Positions 1-9,603 of a DNA stretch of 64,000 nucleotides are shown in pieces. The translations under genes were made by a program, and so were the position numbers. The notes below the pieces were generated by a model. It had not been told where the DNA came from. It saw only the letters and a program-made list of their open reading frames with translations, and did no database searches. The stretch covers positions 1 through 64,000 of the forward strand of contig NZ_QGGW01000001.1 of the NCBI RefSeq assembly GCF_003148775.1, read 5' to 3'. Within the stretch, counting starts at the first letter, position 1. Each line of letters begins with the position of its first letter. The stretch comes from Roseicyclus mahoneyensis (GTDB taxonomy: Bacteria > Pseudomonadota > Alphaproteobacteria > Rhodobacterales > Rhodobacteraceae).

Positions 1-2
1 AC

Positions 3-101
3 AACCACCAGCGGCCCCATGCCGCCCATGGCGGACAGCCGCCCGCCGTGGTCTACTTCAACGCAACCCAAACCGATCAGCAGGTCCAGGCAGTAGCTTA
101 A
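3..101 (+). pseudogene. 3' end of an IS3-family transposase (OrfB)
   Basis: The third forward frame is open from the window edge to TAA at 99-101. It encodes a tail with NHQRPHAAHGGQPPAVVYF followed by a Gln-rich end, which is the familiar C-terminus of rve-type IS3-family transposases. Only 32 codons are visible, so it cannot be said whether the rest outside the window is intact. The terminal inverted repeat probably lies in the next few tens of bases but was not located. Confidence 0.6.
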
Positions 102-144
102 ATCACCCTCGGAATCTGTCCAAGAGTTGGGGAGTAGCTCAATC

Positions 145-1032
145 TCACCTTGCACCCCTGCTCATCGACACCCGATAACTATACGGGCCAGTCTGCTCGA
201 CCAGCACGGATTCACCTGCCTTAGCGCCGGTCCGCTCGAAAAACTCGCGGATCCAGCCGCGCTTGCGGAAGAACCGCTTTGCGCCGTCCAGATCGGTCAT
301 GACGATGGCGTCACCGCCCCAATCGACGGCAATCTCGCGCAGGGCGGCGGAGGCACGGTTCGATCCGCCGATCGCGTCGGCCGGGAACTTTTCGAAGAAG
401 CTTCTGAGGTAGATGTGGTTGTGGTCGATATTGCCCTGCGTGATTTCGACCATTCCGAGGTAGCGCGAGACATGCTGTGGCGGTGCATGTGTTGAAGGCA
501 TCGGTGCCGCGCCAACTTCGCGCACCGCTATCGCCATGTCTTCGCTATCGTCGATCACGTCGAAATCCTCGGCATCCGAATTCGGATTCCCATTCGCCTG
601 CACCAACCCCTGAGCTGCTCCAGGCTGAACACCCTCGGCCCGCAAGACCACCTCTGCCGCGGCACGGGCATCTTCGCCGGCGTCATGATGCTCGAACGTA
701 AGACCAAGGTGCTTCTTGAGACGTGCGAGGCCATGGCCGCCGTTGCCCCGCAGTTCGGGCCAGGCGGCGCGGGCGACGTGAACGCTGTCGCGCCAAGCCC
801 ACTGGGGGACCGGCATGCTGCAATGCCCACAAGCAGCAGCTATTGCACTGCGGTCAAAGCCCGAGTGCTGATAGACGATCCCGCCGCGCAGCGCTTCCTG
901 CAGAACAGGCAAAATCTTGGCAAAAGTCGGAGCGCCTTGGACCGTGCGTCGAGAAAAGTGGACTATGTCGGAGGATGTGACAGTTGGTCTCGCAGACCAT
1001 GAAAAACCAGTTCCCGCAGGCCGTTCACTCCT
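145..1032 (-). pseudogene. DEDDh 3'-5' exonuclease family gene, N-terminally truncated
   Basis: The frame is open from a stop at 1033-1035 down to 145, and homology-like sequence continues past the only visible start (TTG at 912) up to about position 985. The Exo II region (HSGFDRSAI) and Exo III region (HHDAGEDARAAA) of DnaQ-like exonucleases are clear, but the Exo I segment with the first Asp-x-Glu pair is missing. The C-terminal 110 residues are a separate, well-conserved-looking domain (GNIDHNHIYLRSFFEKFPAD, then GGSNRASAA) whose function I do not know. It lies beside an IS3 remnant, and there is no plausible start codon for a full protein. Loss of the N-terminus is seen directly; inactivity is inferred. 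Confidence 0.6.
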
Positions 1033-1035
1033 TCA

Positions 1036-1561
1036 GCGAAGTTTTCACGGCTGTGGCAGACGGGCTGGCCATCGCTGCAGGTGACGCGAGGCCGATACGG
1101 CCCGTTTGACTTAGACGGCGGGGTGTCCGTCGAGAGCTTGCTCCAGGCACTTCGGCCGATGGCAAACGGGGATCGGCCCAAAGCGGACGTTGGATTGCAC
1201 CAATTGCCGCATCGCAGCACTCTCTGGAGCTGACATCCCGCAAGTTGGCAGCATCTAATCCGACATGGGGCCAGGAGAGTGGAAATGACTGCCGTTCATT
1301 GAAGGTGATGCTTGACTTAAATCGAGAAAAGGAAATGCGAAAAATTCGTGTATCCAGGATCGCGCAAAGGCGCATGCGGACGTTTCCCGATTTTCAGGTC
1401 GTCTCAATAGTCTGCGTCAGTGCGGAGCCATCAGATCGGTCGTTCATGCACATTCCTGATATTGCTCCCGGTTTGAGCCGCACATAGTTCAATCCAATGT
1501 ATCGTGCATGTTCCGTGTTATCCGCTCAACCAGATTGCTTCCATTCGAGGCAAATGCGGAT
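1036..1561. other. Intergenic stretch without a supported gene
   Basis: About 525 bases separate the truncated exonuclease from the LysR gene. Short open frames exist on both strands, but none has a ribosome binding site with a recognisable product. The right half (about 1230-1560) is visibly less GC-rich than its surroundings. This fits insertion or deletion debris next to the IS remnant. Confidence 0.5.
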
Positions 1562-2488
1562 TCAGGCGTCAGACATTTTCACAAGTGCAAGCGCGACCTG
1601 ATCTGCAAAGCGAGACGTGGCGACGGACAAGACGCGCCCGCGCATCTGCCCCAAAAGCAGGTTTCCCGGCGGCATGTCCCGATCCGAGATCGGCCGGAAT
1701 ACCATGTCCGTATCCAACTCACTCGAAAGGCCGATGGGGATCTGAAAGCCGACCGCGCGTTCCTGCCTCACGTAGTAGCGGATCAACTCGAAGGATTCCG
1801 TTTCGACCACGGGTGTCACGGACCGGCCGACCCGTTTGGCCGCCATATCGAGAAGGCCGCGCACACCATACTTTTGCGCGGGCGCTATATGGGGATGATC
1901 GAGGCAATCGCGCAGTCGCAACTCGGACCGGCCAGCCAGCGGATGATCCCGTGCAAAGAGGGCGCAAACCGGTTGCGGGATGGCGTGCAGCACCTCGAAA
2001 TCCACCAGGACGCGGGGCTCGAAGACCAGCGCCAGATCACTGCGGAAGCTGACGAGCTCCGCTTCGGCCTGTTCGCGGTCACGCACGTTGACGGCAAAGG
2101 TTACGCCGGGATGCACGTTGCGGTAGGCCGCGATCTGCTCCGGCAGGAAGAACGGCAAGAGCGCCTGTGAGCAGGCGATGGTGACATGACCGCGACGCAC
2201 CCCTGCCAGGTCCGCGACCTGGCTCTTCACCCGCGCGAGGTCAGAGCGTTGCGCGCGGTAGTGTTGCAACACCAGCTCTCCGGCCGGGTTCAGGCGTACG
2301 CCGCGCGGTAGGCGCTCAAATATCTGCGATCCGAACTCATGCTCGAACCGGCCCAGACGGCGGTTCAGCGCCGAAGCGGTGATGTTGGAATCCTCCGCCG
2401 CCTTTCGGATCGATCCGGCGCGTGCGATCGCCTCGATCAGGCGGAATGTCTCGAGGTGTTGCACCTGCTCGGCCTCCAGGCGGTGCAT
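1562..2488 (-). CDS. LysR-type transcriptional regulator
   Basis: A 308-aa protein with an N-terminal winged helix-turn-helix (residues about 12-72, including SIRKAAEDSNITASALNRRL) and a C-terminal periplasmic-binding-like effector domain, the usual LysR length and plan. It is divergent from the ABC transporter and allophanate hydrolase operon that starts 103 bases away. LysR proteins commonly control the divergent neighbour, so it probably regulates that operon in response to the transported compound or a breakdown product. The ATG at 2488 gives the normal distance to the HTH. The ligand cannot be read from the sequence. Confidence 0.9.
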   Translation of the reverse strand: MHRLEAEQVQHLETFRLIEAIARAGSIRKAAEDSNITASALNRRLGRFEHEFGSQIFERLPRGVRLNPAGELVLQHYRAQRSDLARVKSQVADLAGVRRGHVTIACSQALLPFFLPEQIAAYRNVHPGVTFAVNVRDREQAEAELVSFRSDLALVFEPRVLVDFEVLHAIPQPVCALFARDHPLAGRSELRLRDCLDHPHIAPAQKYGVRGLLDMAAKRVGRSVTPVVETESFELIRYYVRQERAVGFQIPIGLSSELDTDMVFRPISDRDMPPGNLLLGQMRGRVLSVATSRFADQVALALVKMSDA

Positions 2489-2590
2489 TCAATGCACCGT
2501 ATCGGTGAAATCATAGCATTTTTCGAACTGTCCTGATTCTGCCAGTCTTCCAAGCAGAAACTTTTGCCAAACCACAAAGGGCTGCCGCCG
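2489..2590. promoter_or_regulatory. Divergent promoter region, LysR gene / ABC operon
   Basis: This 102-base gap must carry the promoters of the leftward LysR gene and the rightward transporter operon. It is AT-richer than the flanking genes. An AAAGGG Shine-Dalgarno-like sequence at about 2576-2581 precedes the ATG at 2591. I could not identify a convincing T-N11-A LysR box. Confidence 0.5.
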
Positions 2591-4198
2591 ATGAACACGA
2601 ACCGCAGGCACTTCCTGAAACTGACCGCCGCGATGGGCGGTGCCGCCATGACACCTTTTGCCTGGGCCAAGCGCGCAGACGCGCAAGGGCTGGAAACGAT
2701 GGTCGTCGCCTCGGGCCAGACCATCAACAGCCTCGACCTGCATCGCACCGGGACGAACCGCGCCAGCTATCAGGTCGCCATCAACTGCTACGACCGGCTT
2801 GTGGGCTTCGGCTCGCGACAATTGCCGACCGGCGAAATGTCGTATGATTACGACACGATTGTGCCGGAACTGGCTGAAAGCTGGACCATATCCGACGATG
2901 GTCTCACCCTGACCTTCACTCTCAAGGCGGATGCCACCTTTACCGATGGCAGCTCCGTCACGGCAGAGGATGTGAAATGGTCATTCGATCGCGCCGTCAC
3001 CGTCGGCGGGTTCCCGACGACGCAGATGCAGGCGGGCGGCTTCTTTCGGCCCGACCAGTTCGAAGCGGTGGACGCGCGCACCTTTGTGGTGCGGCTCGAC
3101 TATCCGTCCAAGCTGTCGCTGCCAAATCTGGCCGTGCCGGTGCCCTTCATCATCAATTCCACCGTCGCTCTCGCAAATGCGACCGAGGCCGACCCTTGGG
3201 CGATGGAATACCTGCACACCACCACCGCCGGATCGGGCGCCTACAGCGTGACGCGCTGGGATCAGGGCCAGCAGCTTGTCTATGAGCGCAACGATGCCTG
3301 GGTCGGCGGGCCCATGCCCGAGATCCGGCGCGTCATCATGCGCGAGGTGCCCCACAATTCCACCCGCCGCGCGCTCATAGAACGGGGCGATGTGCAGGTG
3401 TCCTTCGACATTCCCGACCGCGACGCCGCGGAACTGGTCGGCACCGTCGATGTCTTTTCGACCCCGATCGAGAACTGCATCCACTGCGCCTGCCTCAACA
3501 CCCGGTTCGAACCCTTTCAGGACCCCGAGGTGCGAAAGGCGATTGCCCATGCCATCCCCTACGAGGCGATCTTTCAGACCGCCGCCTACGGGCGCGGCGC
3601 GCCGATGTGGGGCGGGCCGGCCGAGATCACCGATACCGCATGGCCGCGCCCCTTTCCCTATGTGACCGACATGGACAGGGCGCGCGCGCATCTGGAGGCA
3701 TCGAGCTTTGCCAGCGGCTTCCCGGTGCAGATGTCGATCAGCCTTGATCTGGCAAGCTGGATGGAGCCTGCGGCCCTTCTGATCCAGGAAAGCCTCGGGC
3801 AGCTCGGCATCACCACGACCGTCGAACGCATTCCCGGCGCCAACTGGCGCACAGTCGCCCTGGTCGAGAAATCGCTTGATTTCCACCTTGAGAACTTCGG
3901 CGGCTGGCTGAACACACCCGATTACTACTTCTTCTGGGCCTACCAGCGCGACCGGCTGTTCAACTCCTCCAACTACGACAACGAGGAGGTGCATGAGCTG
4001 ACCGAACGCACGCTGCACATGCCGATGGATGATCCCGAATGGGCGCCGCTGGTGCAGCGCATGTTCCAGATCGTGATCGAGGATCTGCCGCGCATCCCGC
4101 TTTATCAGCCGGCCTTGAACGTGGCGGTCAACGGGGCCGCGGGCTACGAGTTCTGGTTTCACCGCCAGCTCGACCCGCGCCGCATGACGGGCGTCTGA
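2591..4198 (+). CDS. ABC transporter substrate-binding protein, peptide/nickel family (SBP_bac_5), TAT-exported
   Basis: The protein is 535 aa. The start at 2591 is preferred over an ATG-like codon at 2564 because it places a twin-arginine signal (NRRHFLKLTAAMGG) at the very N-terminus, followed by a hydrophobic stretch and a cleavage region near AKRADAQG. The mature part has the family pattern: an early LDLHRTG segment, VVPELAESWTISDDGLTLTF-type sequence near residue 95, and SVTAEDVKWSFDRA. Such proteins capture peptides, opines, nickel chelates or other small amides in the periplasm. It is first in an operon with two permeases, a double ATPase and an allophanate hydrolase, so a urea-derived or amide-type nitrogen compound is a reasonable but unproven substrate. 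Confidence 0.9.
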   Translation: MNTNRRHFLKLTAAMGGAAMTPFAWAKRADAQGLETMVVASGQTINSLDLHRTGTNRASYQVAINCYDRLVGFGSRQLPTGEMSYDYDTIVPELAESWTISDDGLTLTFTLKADATFTDGSSVTAEDVKWSFDRAVTVGGFPTTQMQAGGFFRPDQFEAVDARTFVVRLDYPSKLSLPNLAVPVPFIINSTVALANATEADPWAMEYLHTTTAGSGAYSVTRWDQGQQLVYERNDAWVGGPMPEIRRVIMREVPHNSTRRALIERGDVQVSFDIPDRDAAELVGTVDVFSTPIENCIHCACLNTRFEPFQDPEVRKAIAHAIPYEAIFQTAAYGRGAPMWGGPAEITDTAWPRPFPYVTDMDRARAHLEASSFASGFPVQMSISLDLASWMEPAALLIQESLGQLGITTTVERIPGANWRTVALVEKSLDFHLENFGGWLNTPDYYFFWAYQRDRLFNSSNYDNEEVHELTERTLHMPMDDPEWAPLVQRMFQIVIEDLPRIPLYQPALNVAVNGAAGYEFWFHRQLDPRRMTGV

Positions 4199-4201
4199 AC
4201 C

Positions 4202-5227
4202 ATGGTCGGGCGCGCGCGCGCGATCGGGATAAGGCTGGCCCAGACGGTGCCGGTGCTTATCGGGGTTGTCGTGATCAGCTTCATCCTGACCCGCGCGCTG
4301 CCCGGCGATCCGGCGGTCTATTTTGCGGGGGCCATGGCGGACGAGGCGTCGATCCAGCAGGTGCGCGAGGCGCTTGGCCTGGACAAGCCGCTGATGACGC
4401 AATTCGTGCTTTATGTCGGCGATCTGGCGCGGGGCGATCTCGGCCGGTCTCTCAGCACGGGGCAACCGGTGCTGACAGATCTTGCCATGCGGTTGCCCGC
4501 CTCGCTGGAACTCACGCTGTCGGCGCTGATCTTGTCTTGCCTCATCGCCATTCCGCTGGGTGTCCTGGCGGCGGTGCGGCAGGGGTCGTGGATCGACCAC
4601 CTGTGCCGGGTTCTGGTGACGGCGGGCGTGTCGCTGCCCACCTTCTTCACCGGCATCTTGCTGGTCTACGTGTTCTACTATCTGCTGGGCTTGGCGCCCG
4701 CGCCGCTGGGCCGTCTGGATTTTCTCTATTTCGAGCCGCCGCGCGTCACCGGGTTCTATCTGATCGACAGCCTGCTAGCGGGAGATCTGGAAACTTTTGC
4801 TGCCGCCTTGCGCCAATTGGCGCTGCCCACCATCACGCTGGCGCTCTTCACGCTGGCCCCCATCGCCCGAATGACGCGGGCGGCGATGCTGCAGGCCTTG
4901 TCATCGGACTATATTCGCACCGCCCGTGCGGCGGGTCTGTCGCGGGGCAAGGTCGTGTTCGGCTACGGTTTCCGAAATGCGCTGTTGCCGGTCGTCACCA
5001 CTCTGGGGATGGTGTTTTCCTTCGTGCTGGGCGCCAACGTGCTGGTGGAAAAGGTCTTTGCCTGGCCCGGCATCGGATCATACGCGGTCGAGGCGCTGGT
5101 CGCGTCCGATTATGCCGCGGTGCAGGGTTTCGTGCTGGCCATGGCCATCTTGTTCGTCACGCTCAACCTCATCATCGACCTCAGCTACGCGCTGATCGAT
5201 CCGCGCATCGGGTTCGATACAAAATGA
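4202..5227 (+). CDS. ABC transporter permease, DppB/OppB type
   Basis: A 341-aa inner-membrane permease with about six hydrophobic segments and a long periplasmic loop after the first helix, typical of the DppB half. The cytoplasmic EAA-like loop that docks on the ATPase is visible as YIRTARAAGLSRGKVVFGYG, followed by FRNALLPVVTTLG. The gene starts three bases after the binding-protein stop and its TGA overlaps the ATG of the next permease (ATGA), so the two are translationally coupled. Confidence 0.9.
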   Translation: MVGRARAIGIRLAQTVPVLIGVVVISFILTRALPGDPAVYFAGAMADEASIQQVREALGLDKPLMTQFVLYVGDLARGDLGRSLSTGQPVLTDLAMRLPASLELTLSALILSCLIAIPLGVLAAVRQGSWIDHLCRVLVTAGVSLPTFFTGILLVYVFYYLLGLAPAPLGRLDFLYFEPPRVTGFYLIDSLLAGDLETFAAALRQLALPTITLALFTLAPIARMTRAAMLQALSSDYIRTARAAGLSRGKVVFGYGFRNALLPVVTTLGMVFSFVLGANVLVEKVFAWPGIGSYAVEALVASDYAAVQGFVLAMAILFVTLNLIIDLSYALIDPRIGFDTK

Positions 5228-6102
5228 CCGACGCAACCGGCATCCCCACCCGCAAGCCCGATGGCGCAGGGGCGCATCTGATCCATGTGCTGCGCGAAAA
5301 CCCAGTGACGCTCCTGTCCTTCGGGATGTTCGCCTTTTTCCTGCTGCAGGCCTTTTTCGGCGCATACCTCGTGCCGCATGATCCCTTGGCCACCAATGCC
5401 GCGAACGCCCTGCAACCCCCCAACTGGACCCACTGGTTCGGCACGGACAACCTTGGCCGCGACGTGTTTTCGCGGGTGGTCGTGGCGACGCGGCTCGACC
5501 TGACGATCTCGGTTCTGGCCGTCGCCATATCCTTCGTGATCGGGTCGGTTCTGGGGGCTGTCGCGGGCTATTGGGGTGGCTGGATCGACGCGGTGCTCAA
5601 CCGGGTGCTCGACACGATCATGGCCTTTCCTCTCTTCGTGCTGGCGATGGGCATCGTGGCCGCGCTTGGCAACACGGTCGAAAACATCATCTACGCCACG
5701 GCGCTGATCAACATTCCCTTCTACGCGCGCCTTGTTCGCGCCGAGGTGAACATCCGCCGCGAAGCCGGTTTCGCACTCGCCGCGCGGCTGTCGGGCAATT
5801 CGCATTTCCGCACGCTGGCCTTCCATATCTTTCCCAACGCCCTGCCGCCGATGATGGTGCAGGTCTCGCTCAATATGGGCTGGGCGATCCTGAACGCGGC
5901 GGGGCTGTCCTTCATCGGGCTGGGCGTGCGCCCGCCGACGCCGGAATGGGGGATCATGGTCGCGGAAGGCGCCAATTTCATAATCTCCGGCCATTGGTGG
6001 GTCGCGCTGTTTCCGGGGCTGTGGCTGATGCTGGCGGTCTTCACCTTCAACCTGATGGGCGATGGTCTGCGCGACATCGTCGATCCGCGCCGGAGAACCT
6101 GA
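5224..6102 (+). CDS. ABC transporter permease, DppC/OppC type
   Basis: A 292-aa partner permease. The start at 5224 lies in the ATGA overlap with the upstream gene; a longer upstream frame exists but runs through the previous coding region. The N-terminal HDPLATNAANALQPPNWTHW and GTDNLGRDVFSRVV segments are characteristic of OppC/DppC proteins. The EAA loop is near residues 180-210 (FALAARLSGNSHFRTLAFHI, then FPNALPP). It should form a heterodimer with the DppB-type protein. Confidence 0.9.
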   Translation: MTDATGIPTRKPDGAGAHLIHVLRENPVTLLSFGMFAFFLLQAFFGAYLVPHDPLATNAANALQPPNWTHWFGTDNLGRDVFSRVVVATRLDLTISVLAVAISFVIGSVLGAVAGYWGGWIDAVLNRVLDTIMAFPLFVLAMGIVAALGNTVENIIYATALINIPFYARLVRAEVNIRREAGFALAARLSGNSHFRTLAFHIFPNALPPMMVQVSLNMGWAILNAAGLSFIGLGVRPPTPEWGIMVAEGANFIISGHWWVALFPGLWLMLAVFTFNLMGDGLRDIVDPRRRT

Positions 6103-6105
6103 ACC

Positions 6106-7767
6106 ATGCTCAGCATTTCCGATTTCGCGGTCTCCTTCCGCACAAGGCGCGGCGAGGTGCAGGCCGTGCGCGGCATCTCCTTCGATGTGGCACAGGGCGA
6201 GACGCTGGGCATCGTCGGCGAAAGCGGGTCGGGGAAATCCGTCACCTCCTACGCGCTGATGCGTATCCTGGACGCAGGCGGCACGATCAAGGCAGGCAGC
6301 GCGGTCTTCGACGGGCGCGACCTCGCGCAGGCGGCCGAGCGCGACATGCAGGCCATCCGGGGCCGCGAGATCAGCATGATCTTCCAGAACCCGCGCGCCG
6401 CGCTGAACCCGATCTGCAAAGTCGGCCACCAGCTGGAGGACGTGCTGAAACGCCACGGCCGCGCGACGCGCGCCGACGCCCGCGCCAAGGCCATCGCGGC
6501 GCTGGAGGCCGTGCGCATCCGCGACGCCGCAGCGCGCTACGACGCCTATCCCTTCGAATTGTCCGGCGGCATGTGCCAGCGGGTGGTCTTCGCCATCGCG
6601 CTTGCCTGCGGCCCGCGTCTCCTGATCGCGGACGAGCCGACCACGGGTCTCGACATCACGACGCAAAAGGCGGTGATGGATCTCGTGCGCGACCTGACGC
6701 GCGAACGCGGCATGTCGTCGATCCTGATCACCCATGACCTCGGGCTGGCCGCCGAATACTGCGACCGTCTGGCCGTGATGAAGGACGGCCGGATCGTCGA
6801 AACCGGCCCCGCTGCCGCCCTTTTCGCCGATCCGCAAGATCCCTATACCCGCAAGCTGGTCGATGCCACACCGCGCCCTGGCGCGTCCTTGCGCGACCTG
6901 CTGCCCATCGAGGCGCGCACACCCTTGGCCGATCACGCACCGGGCGACCGCGCGCTGGTGCAGGTGCGCGATCTGGTCAAGACCTATCCGGGCAAATCCG
7001 GGCCGGTCCACGCGGTCAAGGGCATCTCATTTACTATCCGCGAAGGACAATCCGTCGGGCTGGTGGGCGAGAGCGGCTGTGGAAAATCCACGACCTCGTC
7101 GATGCTGGTGCGCCTGCTCGACCGGACATCGGGCGATATCCTGTTCGACGGGTTCGACATCGCGGATATTCCCGCCGACCGTTTCGTCCGTGACAAGCGG
7201 CGCAGCCAGATCCAGATGGTGTTCCAGGACGCCACCGACAGCCTCAACCCCCGCCATTCCGCCCGCCAGACCATCGCCGACCCGATCTTGCGGATGAGCG
7301 CCTTGCGTGGGGCGGCATTGCAAACCCGGATCGAGGAGCTAGCGACGCTATGCGGCCTCCCCCTTCCCTTGCTGGACCGTTTCCCGCACCAGCTTTCGGG
7401 TGGGCAGAAGGCGCGGGTGGGCATCGCAAGGGCGATCGCGCTTGATCCGAAATTTCTGATCCTTGACGAGCCGACGGCAGCGCTGGATGTCTCCATCCAG
7501 GCGGTGGTCCTGAACCTGCTCGCGGATCTGCGCGCGCGGCTGGGCATGACCTATCTGTTCGTCAGTCACGACCTGAACGTGGTGCGCCTGCTGTGCGACC
7601 ACGTCATCGTCATGCAGGGCGGCGAGATCGTCGAGCAGGGGCCGACCGCGCAGGTGATGGACACCCCAAGCCATCCCTATACCCGGACCTTGCTTGCCGC
7701 GGCACCCAAACCCCCGACCACCAAGACCAACGAGACCGACACCGCTGCGAAATCCGCTGCCGAATAA
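6106..7767 (+). CDS. Fused double ATP-binding protein of the ABC importer (DppD-DppF type)
   Basis: A 553-aa protein holding two complete ABC ATPase domains in one chain. Domain 1 has Walker A GESGSGKS near residue 38, signature LSGGMCQRV and Walker B LLIADEPTTGLD. Domain 2 has GESGCGKS near residue 322, LSGGQKARVGIARA and FLILDEPTAALD. Peptide importers often use two separate ATPases; here they are fused, as in YejF or GsiA. The signature of domain 1 reads LSGGM rather than the usual LSGGQ or LSGGE, a mild deviation also seen in relatives. It starts three bases after the permease stop. Confidence 0.93.
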   Translation: MLSISDFAVSFRTRRGEVQAVRGISFDVAQGETLGIVGESGSGKSVTSYALMRILDAGGTIKAGSAVFDGRDLAQAAERDMQAIRGREISMIFQNPRAALNPICKVGHQLEDVLKRHGRATRADARAKAIAALEAVRIRDAAARYDAYPFELSGGMCQRVVFAIALACGPRLLIADEPTTGLDITTQKAVMDLVRDLTRERGMSSILITHDLGLAAEYCDRLAVMKDGRIVETGPAAALFADPQDPYTRKLVDATPRPGASLRDLLPIEARTPLADHAPGDRALVQVRDLVKTYPGKSGPVHAVKGISFTIREGQSVGLVGESGCGKSTTSSMLVRLLDRTSGDILFDGFDIADIPADRFVRDKRRSQIQMVFQDATDSLNPRHSARQTIADPILRMSALRGAALQTRIEELATLCGLPLPLLDRFPHQLSGGQKARVGIARAIALDPKFLILDEPTAALDVSIQAVVLNLLADLRARLGMTYLFVSHDLNVVRLLCDHVIVMQGGEIVEQGPTAQVMDTPSHPYTRTLLAAAPKPPTTKTNETDTAAKSAAE

Positions 7768-7779
7768 GAGACCAAGCCC

Positions 7780-9603
7780 ATGACCACGCCGCTCTCCGAC
7801 CTGCCCTTCACCCTTGCCGCCCTGCGCGAAGCCTATGCCGCAGGCGTGACGCCCGCGGACGTCATGGAAGAGGTTCTTGCCCGCCTAGAGGCCGTGCGCG
7901 ATCCGGCGATCTTCATTCACCTCGCCAGCGCGCAAGACCTCGCCGCCGCGGCCGCCGTGCTCGGTTCCTTCGATCCCGACCGCCCGCTTTGGGGCATCCC
8001 CTTCGCGGTGAAGGACAATATCGACGTGGCTGGCATGCCCACGACCGCCGCCTGCCCGGATTTTTCCTATCATGCGGACCGCGATGCCTTCGTCGTCGCC
8101 CGGTTGCGCGCTGCGGGCGCCGTTCCCATCGGCAAGACCAACCTCGACCAGTTCGCCACAGGGCTTGTCGGCGTGCGCTCGCCCTACGGTGTGCCACGCA
8201 ACGCGCTCGACGCGGAGATCGTGCCGGGCGGTTCGTCATCGGGGTCGGCGGTTGTCGTGGCACACGGGATCGTGCCCTTCGCGCTCGGAACGGACACCGC
8301 GGGCTCGGGCCGCGTGCCCGCCGCGCTGAACGGGATCGTGGGGATGAAGCCCAGCCTCGGCGCCCTGTCGGCCAGCGGCGTCGTGCCCGCCTGCCGGACG
8401 CTCGATACGATCTCGATCTTCGCCTTGACCGTCGCCGACGCGTATGACGTGTTCCGGGCGGCTTCGGCTTTCGATCCCGCCGACGCCTATTCCCGTCCCC
8501 TGCCATCCGCCGCGATGCCGACCCCGGCACCCGCGCCGCGCATCACCGCTCCGGATGCGTCAAGCTTGGTCTTCTTCGGTGACGACGTGCAGGCGGCGGA
8601 TTTCGAGGCGACGCTGACGACGCTGGCCGAGGGCGGTGCGCGGGTCGACCGGGTCGATTTCACGCCGTTCTACGACGTAGCGCGGATGCTCTATGACGGC
8701 GCATGGATCGCCGAGCGCTATGCCGCGATCGAAGACATGATGCGCAACCGACCCGACGCCGTCCATCCCGTCACTCGGGCCATCATCGCCAAGGCCGAGA
8801 CCCAGAGCGCGGTCGACGCGTTCAACGGTTTCTACCGTTTGGCGGAGTTGCGCCGCGCCTGCGCCCCGATCCTCGACGCTGCCGACATGCTGTGTGTGCC
8901 GACGATCCCGACCTTCGCGACCTGCGCCGAGCTTGAGGCCGATCCGGTCACACCCAATTCCAACCTTGGAACCTATACCAATTTCGTCAACCTGCTGGAC
9001 CTTTGCGCAGTGGCCGTGCCGACCGGAGCCCGCAGCGACGGTCGGCCCGGAGGCGTGACGCTTATAGCGCACGCAGGCCAAGATGGTGCGATTGCGGCGC
9101 AAGGTCAGCGTCTGACGGAGGTACGCCGACCCATGCTTGGTGCTACAGGAGTCCAGACTCCCGATCTCCCGAACCCGGAGCCTGCCCCGCTTTCCGGGGG
9201 CGACATGGCTCTTGTTGTCTGCGGCGCCCATATGTCGGGCTTGCCGCTCAACCATGAATTGACGTCGCGCGGAGGACGGTTTCTGAAGGCCACACGGACG
9301 GCTCCCTGCTACGCGCTTTATGCCCTGCCAGGCGGACCTCCGGCCCGTCCCGGCCTTTTCCGTTGTGAAAATGAACTCGGCAGCTCCATCGCGGTAGAGG
9401 TTTGGACGATCCCGAAGGACGCCGTGGGCGATTTCATCGCTGGTATTCCTGCGCCGCTGGTCATCGGCACCGTCGAGCTTGAGGATGGATCGAAGGTGAA
9501 GGGCTTCCTTTGCGAAGCAAGCGGCAAGCGTCATGCTGAAGACATCAGCACCCTCGGCAGTTGGCGACGTTTTCTGGCACGCGATACAAACGTGATCGCG
9601 TGA
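7780..9603 (+). CDS. atzF: Allophanate hydrolase
   Basis: A 607-aa amidase-signature enzyme with the C-terminal extra domain typical of allophanate hydrolase. It would hydrolyse allophanate (urea-1-carboxylate) to ammonia and carbon dioxide in the cytoplasm. The Ser-cisSer-Lys triad is present: Lys78 in AVKDNID, the Gly/Ser-rich GGSSSGSA at about 150-157, and nucleophile Ser176 in TDTAGSGR. Residues about 480-607 match the small C-terminal domain. The gene follows the transporter operon by 12 bases with the same direction. No urea carboxylase, biuret hydrolase or carboxyguanidine deiminase is nearby, so the source of allophanate is not evident here. A different amide substrate is the alternative. 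Confidence 0.88.
   Translation: MTTPLSDLPFTLAALREAYAAGVTPADVMEEVLARLEAVRDPAIFIHLASAQDLAAAAAVLGSFDPDRPLWGIPFAVKDNIDVAGMPTTAACPDFSYHADRDAFVVARLRAAGAVPIGKTNLDQFATGLVGVRSPYGVPRNALDAEIVPGGSSSGSAVVVAHGIVPFALGTDTAGSGRVPAALNGIVGMKPSLGALSASGVVPACRTLDTISIFALTVADAYDVFRAASAFDPADAYSRPLPSAAMPTPAPAPRITAPDASSLVFFGDDVQAADFEATLTTLAEGGARVDRVDFTPFYDVARMLYDGAWIAERYAAIEDMMRNRPDAVHPVTRAIIAKAETQSAVDAFNGFYRLAELRRACAPILDAADMLCVPTIPTFATCAELEADPVTPNSNLGTYTNFVNLLDLCAVAVPTGARSDGRPGGVTLIAHAGQDGAIAAQGQRLTEVRRPMLGATGVQTPDLPNPEPAPLSGGDMALVVCGAHMSGLPLNHELTSRGGRFLKATRTAPCYALYALPGGPPARPGLFRCENELGSSIAVEVWTIPKDAVGDFIAGIPAPLVIGTVELEDGSKVKGFLCEASGKRHAEDISTLGSWRRFLARDTNVIA

Noticed and set aside
2981-4600. Long minus-strand open frame (539 codons) opposite the binding-protein and permease genes
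   Set aside because: It is antisense to two well-supported genes, is rich in Arg, His and Asp as expected for a shadow of GC-rich codons, and has no family features.
5185-7011. Minus-strand open frame of 608 codons
   Set aside because: Shadow of the permease and double ATPase genes, which have clear motifs; composition is low-complexity.
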